In this document: piece by piece, positions 1 through 7,467 of the stretch | Layout: every line of letters starts with the position of its first letter | Numbering within the stretch: position 1 is the first letter of the stretch | Assembly (NCBI GenBank): GCA_009777825.1 | Contig: WRLA01000021.1 | Location: forward strand, 1-42,282 | From: Bacteroidales bacterium | GTDB taxonomy: Bacteria; Bacteroidota; Bacteroidia; Bacteroidales; WRLA01 | Direction: 5' to 3' | DNA: 42,282 bases | Position numbers and translations under genes: made by a program | The notes under the pieces: generated by a model | Database searches by the model: none | Seen by the model: only the letters and a program-made list of their open reading frames with translations | What the model was told of the DNA's origin: nothing

Positions 1-176
1 TCCCAAGTCGCTCAGGCTCCTTTTCCAAGTCATTCAGGCTCCTTTCCCAAGTCGCTCAGGCTCCTTTTCCAAGTCGCTCAGGCTCCTTTCCCAAGTCGCT
101 CAGGCTCCTTTTCCAAGTCGCTCAGGCTCCTTTTCCAAGTCGCTCAGGCTCCTTTCCCAAGTCGCTCGCGCTTTTA
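1..176. repeat. 22-bp tandem repeat array, eight units
   Basis: Eight head-to-tail 22-bp units fill the left edge of the window. The unit reads tcccaagtcgctcaggctcc plus tt. Its first bases alternate between tccc and ttcc, the second unit has a cgc-to-cat change, and the last unit degenerates at its 3' end. The unit length is not a multiple of three and there are no spacers, so it is neither coding nor CRISPR. The array may continue beyond the window. Confidence 0.95.
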
Positions 177-437
177 TTAATTCAAAATAATAATTATATC
201 AAATTATCGTTTATCACAATAATAACATCATTTATCAACAAAATCAACAACGACATTCATGACTGTTAAACTACTCACAATTAAATTGTTGATAACTATG
301 TTGATAAATAATTTGACATACAATAAAGTGTTTTCCCTGCGGGAAATCGCAAAAATATCAAGGTGAAACTAAAACAAACTGCTTTAACAAAATAATTGCT
401 ACCTTTGCAGCGTAATTATATAAAATATCTAATTGAT
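177..437. other. AT-rich upstream region with repeated TTATCAACA words
   Basis: There is no open reading frame of note. The stretch contains TTATCAACA at 232-240 and its exact complement at 287-295 and 299-307, the latter two starting 12 bp apart. A short palindrome, tttccctgcgggaaa, lies near 332-346. The promoter box of the next gene is at 400-408. The words differ by one base from the DnaA box TTATCCACA, but nothing else suggests an origin. Confidence 0.5.
400..408 (+). promoter_or_regulatory. Bacteroidota -7 promoter element TACCTTTGC
   Basis: TACCTTTGC matches the Bacteroidota -7 consensus TAnnTTTG. It lies 29 nt before the ATG at 438, so the TTG at 396 overlapping the box cannot be the real start of the gene. 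Confidence 0.75.
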
Positions 438-1562
438 ATGAAAATACGACTTATACCTATTATCCTGTTGAGTGTTTTACTCACGCTGTTTGTTGTGCAT
501 TTCACACAATATCAATTCAAATGGAAGTATGTAACCCCTTTGAATGGTTACTATGTGAATGCCGAAAAAATCAAATTTTCGTGGAAAGACTGGTTTTCAG
601 GCTCTTACCAGGAAGCCCAAGACAAATATCTAAACGACCATTTCGGCTTTAGGAACGTTTTTATTCGGCTCAACCACCAATTACGTTTCAGTTTGTTTAA
701 CAAGGTCAAAACAGCGTGGGTAATCGTTGGGAAAGAGAACTATCTCTATGAGGAAAACTACATTAAGGCGTGGTATGGCGATGATTTTATCGGACAAGAC
801 AGCATCGAAAAACGCATGTACAAACTCAAAGCGCTCCAAGACACGTTAAACAGTTTAGAAAAGAAAATCATAATGGTATTAGCGCCGGGTAAAGGCTCGT
901 TCTATCCGCAATATATTCCCAACGAGTTTCACAAAGAGAAGACAACAACCAACATAGAAGTCTATCGCCAATATGTTGAAAAACTTCAAATAAATTGTAT
1001 AGATTTCCAGAGATATTTTATTGATAATAAAGATAATTTCACCTATCCCATTTATCCCCAATATGGCATTCACTGGAGCCATTATTGCTCCTGCCTTGCT
1101 GTTGACTCAGTTGTGCGTTATGTTGAAAAACTGAATAACATCGAAATGCCGCATATTTTTTGGGAAAAAGTAAATATGAACCAGCCTCATTACAGAGACC
1201 GCGACATCGCCGATGCCATGAACCTGTTTTTCCCGCCACGCACTTTCGACATGGCTTATCCCGAAATTCAATTTGAACCCTGCGCCGGAAAAACAAAACC
1301 TTCACTTTTGGTCATTGCAGACAGTTTCTACGGAACTTTGTTCGATATCGGCTTGGACAGTCTGTTTTCCAATCACCACTGGTGGTACTATAATAAGGAA
1401 ATCTACCCTGAAAATTACGAAAATCGGTTTACAACCGATCACATCAACCCTCATGAAGAGATGCTGAAATACGACGTCATTATCATACTCGCTGCCGATA
1501 CCAACTTACCCGGATTCGGGTGGGGGTTCATTGAAAATGCGTATGAATTCTTCTATTTTTAA
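438..1562 (+). CDS. AlgX/AlgJ-like (DHHW family) SGNH acetyltransferase, membrane anchored
   Basis: This is a 374-residue protein with one N-terminal membrane segment (residues about 5-22) and an extracytoplasmic domain. It resembles the AlgX/AlgJ/DHHW family, which transfers acetyl groups to exported polysaccharides together with an MBOAT membrane partner. Visible active-site candidates are GIHWSH (about 210-215), corresponding to the family's D-x-HW region with Gly in place of the usual Asp, and the nucleophile block IADSF (about 294-298). The ATG at 438 was chosen because an upstream TTG frame overlaps the promoter box. No MBOAT gene lies in the window; it may be upstream of the repeat array. 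The location next to a methyltransferase and the wbp genes suggests surface-glycan decoration. The family call is good; the substrate is unknown. Confidence 0.75.
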   Translation: MKIRLIPIILLSVLLTLFVVHFTQYQFKWKYVTPLNGYYVNAEKIKFSWKDWFSGSYQEAQDKYLNDHFGFRNVFIRLNHQLRFSLFNKVKTAWVIVGKENYLYEENYIKAWYGDDFIGQDSIEKRMYKLKALQDTLNSLEKKIIMVLAPGKGSFYPQYIPNEFHKEKTTTNIEVYRQYVEKLQINCIDFQRYFIDNKDNFTYPIYPQYGIHWSHYCSCLAVDSVVRYVEKLNNIEMPHIFWEKVNMNQPHYRDRDIADAMNLFFPPRTFDMAYPEIQFEPCAGKTKPSLLVIADSFYGTLFDIGLDSLFSNHHWWYYNKEIYPENYENRFTTDHINPHEEMLKYDVIIILAADTNLPGFGWGFIENAYEFFYF

Positions 1563-1600
1563 CCATTCAACAACAACTTGTAAAAAAAAACGTTCTTTCC

Positions 1601-2416
1601 ATGATGACAGTCAATGACTTTTTTGAATTATTCTTGAAAGAACTGCAAGATGCTCCCAACATGAGGGGGTACTACAAGTTTTTGAATAACGAAGCCTCCT
1701 TTGAATTTCGGAAGGCTTATTTTTTACAACGTTTGCAATACGTTTCCGACCACATCAGCGACACAAACGCATCTATTTGGGATTGTGGTTGCGGGTATGG
1801 AACCACCGCTTTGTTTTTGGCGATGAACGGATTCCGGGTATATGGCACTACGTTGGAGTTTTATTTCGACGAGATTGCGAAAAGAAAAAACTATTGGAAA
1901 CAGTACGGAAATGCCGATTTGTTTGAAGTGGACTACGCCAATGTTTTCGATAACAGTTTGAACGAGAACGGTTTTGACCATATCATCGTGCAGGACACGC
2001 TTCATCATATTGAACCTTTACAAGAAGCGCTGCACATTTTCCGTCGTGTTCTGAAACCAAACGGACAGATGATAATTGTGGAGGAAAACGGTAATAATAT
2101 TATCGGAAATTTGAAACTTTTCAAACAAAGAGGAAACAAAAGAATCATCACCATTTGGGACGAGCGCCTGCAAAAAGAGATTTTGCTGGGCAACGAAAAT
2201 GTACGCAGTTGGAAAAAATGGAAACGGGAATTTGAACAGGCTGGGTTTTCCTGTGAAGATGTAGCGCCCGAATATATCCGTTTCTACTATCCGTTCCTCT
2301 ACCGGCGCCGCCCGGCGGAAACAATGATTGCCAAAGAAAACGTTTTACGAAAAAAACGCTGGATCCGGGAATATTTCTTTTTCGGAATTAATTTCTCAAT
2401 AAAATCATGTAAATAA
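1601..2416 (+). CDS. class I SAM-dependent methyltransferase
   Basis: This 271-residue protein carries the SAM-binding motif I DCGCGYGTTA at about residues 61-70. Later come a conserved acidic loop and DTLHHIE (about 130-136), followed by the strand-loop VLKPNGQMIIVEE. The fold is that of Methyltransf_11/25 enzymes acting on small molecules or glycans. The start is ATG-ATG; either codon could serve. It lies 38 nt after the acetyltransferase gene with no promoter box seen between them, so they are probably cotranscribed. Context suggests methylation of a polysaccharide or lipid-linked sugar, but the substrate cannot be read from the sequence. Confidence 0.8.
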   Translation: MMTVNDFFELFLKELQDAPNMRGYYKFLNNEASFEFRKAYFLQRLQYVSDHISDTNASIWDCGCGYGTTALFLAMNGFRVYGTTLEFYFDEIAKRKNYWKQYGNADLFEVDYANVFDNSLNENGFDHIIVQDTLHHIEPLQEALHIFRRVLKPNGQMIIVEENGNNIIGNLKLFKQRGNKRIITIWDERLQKEILLGNENVRSWKKWKREFEQAGFSCEDVAPEYIRFYYPFLYRRRPAETMIAKENVLRKKRWIREYFFFGINFSIKSCK

Positions 2417-2427
2417 AAATAAGATAC

Positions 2428-2436
2428 TACCTTTGC
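2428..2436 (+). promoter_or_regulatory. -7 promoter element TACCTTTGC for the wbp genes
   Basis: TACCTTTGC lies 21 nt before the ATG of the aminotransferase gene at 2458. It marks a transcription unit separate from the preceding methyltransferase. Confidence 0.75.
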
Positions 2437-2457
2437 ACGTTTAAAAAAGAAAAATCT

Positions 2458-3588
2458 ATGACCCCTATCAGAATGGTTGACCTGCAAGGTCAATATTTAA
2501 AGATCAAGTCGGAAGTGGACGGTGAAATCCAAAAGGTCATTGACCAGACCGCATTCGTCAACGGACCGGCTGTAAAAGAGTTTCAAACCGACTTGGAGCG
2601 CTATTTAGATGTAAAACACGTCATCCCCTGTGCCAACGGAACCGATGCGTTGCAGTGCGCCATGATGGCGTTGGACTTGCGCCCCGGCGACGAGGTAATC
2701 ACGACGTCGTTCACCTTCATCGCCACGGCGGAAGTCATTGCGTTGCTGGGACTTACGCCGGTTGTGGTGGACATTTTCCCCGACACCTTCTGTATCAATC
2801 CCGAAGCGATTGAGCGGGCGATTACGCCTAAGACGAAAGCCATCGTCCCGGTGCATCTGTTCGGACAGTGCGCCGACATGGAGGCGATACTGAAAATCGC
2901 CAAGGCGCACAACCTCTACGTGATAGAAGACAATGCGCAAGCCATCGGAGCGACCTACACTTTCTCCGACGGGACAACCAGAAAGGCAGGCGTGATGGGC
3001 GACATCGGCTGCACCTCGTTTTTTCCGTCGAAGAACCTCGGATGTTTCGGCGACGGAGGCGCCATCTTCACCAACGACGACGCCCTTGCCGAGATGTTGC
3101 GTTGCGTGGTCAACCATGGCATGAAGGCACGGTATTACCACGATTACGTCGGCGTCAATTCCCGCTTGGATAGCATTCAGGCAGCGGTCTTGAAGATAAA
3201 GTTGAAACATTTGGACGAATACAATCAGGCGCGTCGGGCGGCAGCAAAACGTTACAATGAAGGATTTGCAGGATGCGACAAACTGAAAACGCCCGTTACG
3301 GGAACTTTCACCGACCATGTTTTTCACCAATATACGTTGATTACCAAAGATATAGACCGAAACGACTTGCAGGAGTATCTGCAGTCGAAAAACATTCCGG
3401 CGATGATTTACTATCCCGTGCCGCTTCACCAGCAGAAGGCGTACTTAGACCCGCGCTACAAAAAGGGTGATTTTCCGGTCTCCGAGGCGCTGTGCCAAAG
3501 CGTGATTTCGCTGCCGATGCACACCGAACTCGACGAAGAACAACAAAGTTTTATTATCAGGTCGGTATTGGAATTTGTTGAAAAATAA
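2458..3588 (+). CDS. wbpE: UDP-2-acetamido-2-deoxy-3-oxo-glucuronate aminotransferase, DegT/DnrJ/EryC1/StrS family
   Basis: This is a 376-residue PLP-dependent aminotransferase. It converts the 3-keto sugar made by WbpB into the 3-amino sugar, using glutamate. The Schiff-base lysine is K192 in SFFPSKNLG, the PLP-binding aspartate is D158 in VIEDNAQ, and CANGTDALQ (about 58-66) forms the phosphate-binding region. GQCAD and GCFGDGGAIFTNDD also match Pseudomonas WbpE. Directly downstream are the acetyltransferase (12-nt gap) and the dehydrogenase, which completes a three-enzyme set and makes the assignment much firmer than sequence alone. The 6-dehydrogenase WbpA and the epimerase WbpI are not in the window. 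Confidence 0.88.
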   Translation: MTPIRMVDLQGQYLKIKSEVDGEIQKVIDQTAFVNGPAVKEFQTDLERYLDVKHVIPCANGTDALQCAMMALDLRPGDEVITTSFTFIATAEVIALLGLTPVVVDIFPDTFCINPEAIERAITPKTKAIVPVHLFGQCADMEAILKIAKAHNLYVIEDNAQAIGATYTFSDGTTRKAGVMGDIGCTSFFPSKNLGCFGDGGAIFTNDDALAEMLRCVVNHGMKARYYHDYVGVNSRLDSIQAAVLKIKLKHLDEYNQARRAAAKRYNEGFAGCDKLKTPVTGTFTDHVFHQYTLITKDIDRNDLQEYLQSKNIPAMIYYPVPLHQQKAYLDPRYKKGDFPVSEALCQSVISLPMHTELDEEQQSFIIRSVLEFVEK

Positions 3589-3600
3589 TACTTTACAGCG

Positions 3601-4173
3601 ATGGCAGATTATTTTGTACACGAAACAGCCGTCATTGACGACGGATGTCAGATAGCATCGGGCGTCAAGATTTGGCACTTTTGCCACCTCATGCCGGGCT
3701 GCGTTATCGGAGAAAACTGTAACATCGGACAAAATTCGATGATTGCTCCGGATGTGGTGTTGGGAAAAAATGTGAAGGTGCAGAACAACGTCTCCATCTA
3801 TAGCGGCGTGGTTTGCGAAGATGATGTGTTTTTGGGACCGTCCATGGTTTTCACCAACGTTGTCAATCCCCGTAGCGCCGTGAACCGTAAAGATCAGTTT
3901 CGGAAAACCCTTGTCAGGCAGGGAGCAACCATCGGCGCCAATGCCACCATCATCTGCGGATGCGAAATTGGGCGTTACGCCTTCGTCGGCGCCGGTGCGG
4001 TGGTAACGAAATCCGTACCGGATTATGCTTTAGTAGTCGGCAATCCGGCGCGACAAACCGGATGGATGAGCGAATACGGACACCGTCTGCACTTCGACGA
4101 AGAGGGCAAAGCCGTCTGTCCGGAAAGTAAGGCACAATATTTGCTGAAAGAGAACAAAGTCAACAAAATTTAG
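3601..4173 (+). CDS. wbpD: UDP-2-acetamido-3-amino-2,3-dideoxy-glucuronate N-acetyltransferase
   Basis: This 190-residue left-handed beta-helix acyltransferase is built of hexapeptide repeats from about residue 15 to 150. It transfers acetyl from acetyl-CoA to the 3-amino group made by WbpE, giving the 2,3-diacetamido uronic acid. The strongly conserved stretch [14 protein letters not shown] (about 80-93), followed by KDQFRKTLV and the tail [20 protein letters not shown], matches WbpD/WlbB. It sits between wbpE and wbpB with 12-nt and 5-nt gaps, clearly in one operon. Confidence 0.88.
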   Translation: MADYFVHETAVIDDGCQIASGVKIWHFCHLMPGCVIGENCNIGQNSMIAPDVVLGKNVKVQNNVSIYSGVVCEDDVFLGPSMVFTNVVNPRSAVNRKDQFRKTLVRQGATIGANATIICGCEIGRYAFVGAGAVVTKSVPDYALVVGNPARQTGWMSEYGHRLHFDEEGKAVCPESKAQYLLKENKVNKI

Positions 4174-4178
4174 AAACG

Positions 4179-5123
4179 ATGGCAAACTTCGCATTAATAG
4201 GCGTGGCAGGATATGTGGCTCCGCGCCACCTCAAAGCAATAAAAGAGACCGGCAACAAACTGATTTCGGCGCTTGACCCCTGTGATTCGGTGGGCGTTAT
4301 TGACACCTTTTTCCCCGAAGCCGATTTTTTTATCGAACCCGAACGTTTCGACCGCAATATTGACAAACTGCGCCGTAGCGGTAACAAGATTGATTATATC
4401 AGCATCTGTTCGCCTAACTATCTGCATGACAGTCATATTCGGTTGGCGTTGCGCAACCAAGCCGACGCCATCTGCGAAAAACCGTTAGTACTCAACCCGT
4501 GGAACTTGGACGCACTCAAAATCATTGAACGGGAAACCGGAAAAAAAATCTATAACATCCTGCAACTGCGCCTCCACGAAGAGATTTTACATCTGTACGA
4601 CCAAATCCACAACGGCGACAACGACAAAGTCTATGACGTCGAACTGACATACATCACCAGTCGCGGCAAGTGGTACGACCGCTCGTGGAAAGGTGAGATA
4701 GAAAAGTCGGGCGGCGTGGTAACCAACATCGGAATACATTTTTTCGACATGCTTTCGTTCCTTTTCGGAGATGTGAAAGAGAACATCGTCCATCTGAGCC
4801 GACCGCATAAGGCGGCAGGGCTTCTTGTCCTGAAACATGCTCGCGTAAAATGGTTTATGAGCATTGACTATGACGACATCCCCGATGCCATCAAAGCAAA
4901 AGGACAACGGATGTACCGCTCCATCACCATTGACAAGGATCAGTCCATAGAATTTAGCGCCGGATTCACCGATTTACACACCAAGAGTTATCACCACATC
5001 CTCGACGGCGGCGGTTTCGGCATCGAAGACGCCCGTAAAGCCATCGAGACGGTCTTTACCATCCGCAACGCCGCCCCAATCGGCAAAAAGGGAGAGTATC
5101 ATCCGTTTGTGATGAAACAGTAA
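4179..5123 (+). CDS. wbpB: UDP-N-acetyl-2-amino-2-deoxyglucuronate 3-dehydrogenase, Gfo/Idh/MocA family
   Basis: This is a 314-residue NAD-dependent oxidoreductase. It oxidises C3 of UDP-GlcNAcA, the step before WbpE; in characterised pairs the NADH is recycled with 2-oxoglutarate. The N-terminal Rossmann segment FALIGVAGYVAPRHLKAIK is typical of WbpB. CEKPLVLNP (about 100-108) carries the conserved Lys-Pro, and LTYITSRGKWY and TNIGIHFFDML form the substrate-binding domain. The start ATG is 5 nt after wbpD. In Porphyromonas gingivalis this pathway is required for anionic LPS, the anchor of T9SS cargo. Confidence 0.88.
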   Translation: MANFALIGVAGYVAPRHLKAIKETGNKLISALDPCDSVGVIDTFFPEADFFIEPERFDRNIDKLRRSGNKIDYISICSPNYLHDSHIRLALRNQADAICEKPLVLNPWNLDALKIIERETGKKIYNILQLRLHEEILHLYDQIHNGDNDKVYDVELTYITSRGKWYDRSWKGEIEKSGGVVTNIGIHFFDMLSFLFGDVKENIVHLSRPHKAAGLLVLKHARVKWFMSIDYDDIPDAIKAKGQRMYRSITIDKDQSIEFSAGFTDLHTKSYHHILDGGGFGIEDARKAIETVFTIRNAAPIGKKGEYHPFVMKQ

Positions 5124-5152
5124 ATTTAACATTCTATAACAGTATCATATAG

Positions 5153-6025
5153 ATGCAACAACACTCCGGATTTGAAAACAGGTTTATTGACGCTTATCAA
5201 TACTGCGGCGACACTGTCTCAGGACAGGCGGCGACAGTTTCGCATTACGCCCCCGTTTTCAAATCGGGTGATTCGCTCTCTTTGACCGTTTTTCCGGGAA
5301 TAAAATCTGCGCCTTTTTCATCGGATCATGCGGGCGGAAGCGCCATGCCGACGGCAAGTATCACGTTGCCCGTTGCTTTGCTTGTTGCCGCGTTGCTGTT
5401 TGTTGTGTTGAAAAATACACTGAAAAGTTCTGTCGGGAGCATCTTTCTGATAGGGATTTCTCCGAAATGGCTACAGGAAACCGAACGGCGGCAAATTGAA
5501 CGTAATACGTTAATCATCAATGCGATAAACGCCGTTTCTTTTTTATCGCTGGCGCTGGTTCTGTATGCGCTGGTGCTTCGTTTCGACCTCTTTTACGCCT
5601 CTTTCGAATTGCCGAACATACCGGAAAACCTCCTTTATATATCGCTTTTCTCCGCCATCATCGGTATCGTTTTTCTCTTTTTCTATGCACGGAGCGGTTT
5701 CATTGCCCTCTTCGGAAGCATTTTCTCCGTTCCAAAAACGATGAAAGCGTATCAAAAAACCTATAAACTGCTCTTTGTCTCCCTGTCGCCGATACTGCTG
5801 TTAATCGCCCTGTTTCTGGCTTTTGCGCCCTATTCTTTCATCGCTTTCCCCGTTTATTTTCTACTCGCGATAGCCGTCTGCTATCTTATTTTCATCGTCA
5901 TATCCATAGCGAAATTTTTAAATTTCACGAACCGTTATACTATTCATATTTTTTTGTATCTTTGCACGCTTGAAATTTTACCCTTTCTCGTAATGGTAAA
6001 ACTGATGCAAAAAGTTTATTTTTAA
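5153..6025 (+). CDS. DUF4271-family membrane protein
   Basis: This 290-residue integral membrane protein has a soluble N-terminus of about 60 residues and several hydrophobic helices (roughly 65-85, 120-145, 155-180, 205-225, 230-255 and 265-285). The predicted cytosolic loop SPKWLQETERRQ after the first helix is typical of the DUF4271 family, which is found in Bacteroidota immediately upstream of hemD, as here. The function is unknown. The gene begins 29 nt after wbpB. A promoter-like box for hemD is embedded near its 3' end. Confidence 0.75.
   Translation: MQQHSGFENRFIDAYQYCGDTVSGQAATVSHYAPVFKSGDSLSLTVFPGIKSAPFSSDHAGGSAMPTASITLPVALLVAALLFVVLKNTLKSSVGSIFLIGISPKWLQETERRQIERNTLIINAINAVSFLSLALVLYALVLRFDLFYASFELPNIPENLLYISLFSAIIGIVFLFFYARSGFIALFGSIFSVPKTMKAYQKTYKLLFVSLSPILLLIALFLAFAPYSFIAFPVYFLLAIAVCYLIFIVISIAKFLNFTNRYTIHIFLYLCTLEILPFLVMVKLMQKVYF
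5957..5965 (+). promoter_or_regulatory. internal -7 element TATCTTTGC upstream of hemD
   Basis: TATCTTTGC lies inside the end of the DUF4271 gene, 90 nt before the hemD start. It would give hemD, and perhaps rnpA, transcription independent of the upstream operon. Confidence 0.5.
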
Positions 6026-6055
6026 CGAGTTACAGAAATATTAAAATTTTTTGTT

Positions 6056-6823
6056 TTGAAAATAAAACGCGCTATAATATCACAGCCGACGCCGGTAGAG
6101 CCTGAAAAGTCGCCCTATTACTTTATGACAAAGAAGTATAACATAAAGGTAGATTATTTCAAATTTTTTCAAATTGAGGGATACTCCTCGTTGGAGTTTC
6201 GACAACAAAAAATCTCCCTTTTCGATTATAACGCTGTTATTTTTACCAGTAAACACTCTGTGGATCACTATTTTAGAATAGCCAAAGACATACGTTTGGA
6301 AATCACCGAAGAGACAAAATATCTTTGTATTTCGGAAGCCATTGCCCTGTACCTTCAAAAATACACCGCTTTCCGAAAAAGGAAAAACCTTCACGCCAAC
6401 CAATCGCCGAAAGACCTCATAGACCTTATCAAAAAACACCGTACCGAAAGGTTCTTTTTGCCGACATCGGAAAATGCCGGACAAGAGATAGATACGTTGA
6501 AAGATGCCATGACCACACTCGACATCGCCCACGCCTCAGCAGCCATGTACCGCTCCCTCCCAAGCGACCTCTCGGCTATCAATCCCGATGATTATGAGAT
6601 ATTTGCTTTCTTCAGCCCCGTCGGAGTACAAGGCTTCACAACAAGTTTTCCCGACTTCCAACAAGACGAACGCATCATCGCCGCCTACGGCAAAGGCACC
6701 CAAGACGCACTGACCCAAGCCGGACTGACCGTCAACATCCCCGCCCCAACCCCAACCGCCCAATCCATGCCCGCCGCCATAGAAACATATCTGGCGAAAA
6801 TCCTGAAGCCGAGAAGAAAATAA
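6056..6823 (+). CDS. hemD: uroporphyrinogen-III synthase
   Basis: This 255-residue protein of the HemD fold has two alpha/beta domains and closes hydroxymethylbilane to uroporphyrinogen III in tetrapyrrole synthesis. It starts at a TTG: the family's N-terminal strand KIKRAIISQPTPVEPEKSPY begins there, and the first ATG (6125) would delete it. Conserved features are VIFTSKHSVDHYF (about 60-72), the FFLPTSENAG region and the final AAYGKGTQDALTQAG segment. The location between DUF4271 and rnpA is the usual Bacteroidota arrangement. The 3' third is much richer in cytosine on the coding strand than the 5' part. Confidence 0.88.
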   Translation: MKIKRAIISQPTPVEPEKSPYYFMTKKYNIKVDYFKFFQIEGYSSLEFRQQKISLFDYNAVIFTSKHSVDHYFRIAKDIRLEITEETKYLCISEAIALYLQKYTAFRKRKNLHANQSPKDLIDLIKKHRTERFFLPTSENAGQEIDTLKDAMTTLDIAHASAAMYRSLPSDLSAINPDDYEIFAFFSPVGVQGFTTSFPDFQQDERIIAAYGKGTQDALTQAGLTVNIPAPTPTAQSMPAAIETYLAKILKPRRK

Positions 6824-6849
6824 CAGTCTCGTTTTTGCCGTTAAAAGAC

Positions 6850-7224
6850 ATGAGACAAACCTTTAAAAAACATGAACGGTTGCATGGTAAAAAAACCATT
6901 GATCACCTTTTCCTGCATGGAACATCTTTCTTCTCGCATCCCTTTGTCGTTTATCATCAAACAGTTCCGATGACCGGCGCCTCGCCCCTCTGCGTCGTTC
7001 TGTTTTCCGTCAGTAAGAAAAAGTTTCCCCACGCCACGCAACGCAACCTGCTCAAAAGAAGAATGAGAGAGGCGTTTCGGAAAAATAAACAACTGATTTA
7101 CAATAAAATAGCGGAACTCCAAACAAATGACTTGCACCTGGCGTTCATCTATACGCACAACGCGATTCTCGATTATGCACGGATTGAGAAAAAGATGATG
7201 GAGTCCATCGCACAATATTCATAG
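6850..7224 (+). CDS. rnpA: ribonuclease P protein component
   Basis: This 124-residue basic protein binds the RNase P RNA and aids 5' maturation of tRNA. The signature RNR motif is visible as RNLLKRRMREAFR, preceded by VSKKKFPHATQ. A TTG at 6835 is in frame, but the ATG at 6850 (MRQTFKKHERL) fits the family N-terminus better. The gene follows hemD by 26 nt. In many relatives yidD comes next. No yidD reading frame is present here; a repeat-rich spacer follows instead. Confidence 0.88.
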   Translation: MRQTFKKHERLHGKKTIDHLFLHGTSFFSHPFVVYHQTVPMTGASPLCVVLFSVSKKKFPHATQRNLLKRRMREAFRKNKQLIYNKIAELQTNDLHLAFIYTHNAILDYARIEKKMMESIAQYS

Positions 7225-7467
7225 CACAGAGACACGGAGGACACAGAGTTACACAGAATTGCCGGAGAAATCACCTTGCGCCCTTTGCGGCATATCCCTT
7301 TGCGCCCTTGCGTTAAAAATCCAAACGCAAAGGCGCAAAGGTTTTACGCAAAGGACGCTATAGCATCTCAAAGTCTCGTGTCTAACAGTCTCACATCTCA
7401 AACTCTCACACCTCACATAATAAACCGCCCACAATTTTGTTTATAATACAATTCAATAACCGTTCTT
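7225..7467. repeat. repeat-rich spacer with an 18-bp hairpin
   Basis: Low-complexity sequence fills the gap after rnpA. cacagagacacggagg-type repeats come first. Then follows an imperfect inverted repeat with arms 7297-7314 and 7324-7341 (17 of 18 pairs, 9-nt loop) built from cctttgcgccc-like words. Last are tctcaaagtct/tctaacagtct words at 7366-7410. One word (7366-7383) recurs on the opposite strand at 36510-36527 with 17 of 18 identities. No gene is seen. Confidence 0.75.

Noticed and set aside
1..176. Repeat array as a CRISPR
   Set aside because: Units are directly adjacent with no spacers, and no cas genes are present.
177..395. Replication origin suggested by TTATCAACA words and AT-rich DNA
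   Set aside because: The words are one base off the DnaA box, and dnaA, dnaN or other origin markers are absent. No skew can be judged from the window.
2605..3429. 274-codon minus-strand frame opposite wbpE
   Set aside because: It lies entirely antisense to a well-recognised gene, has no recognisable motif, and reflects the codon pattern of the sense gene.
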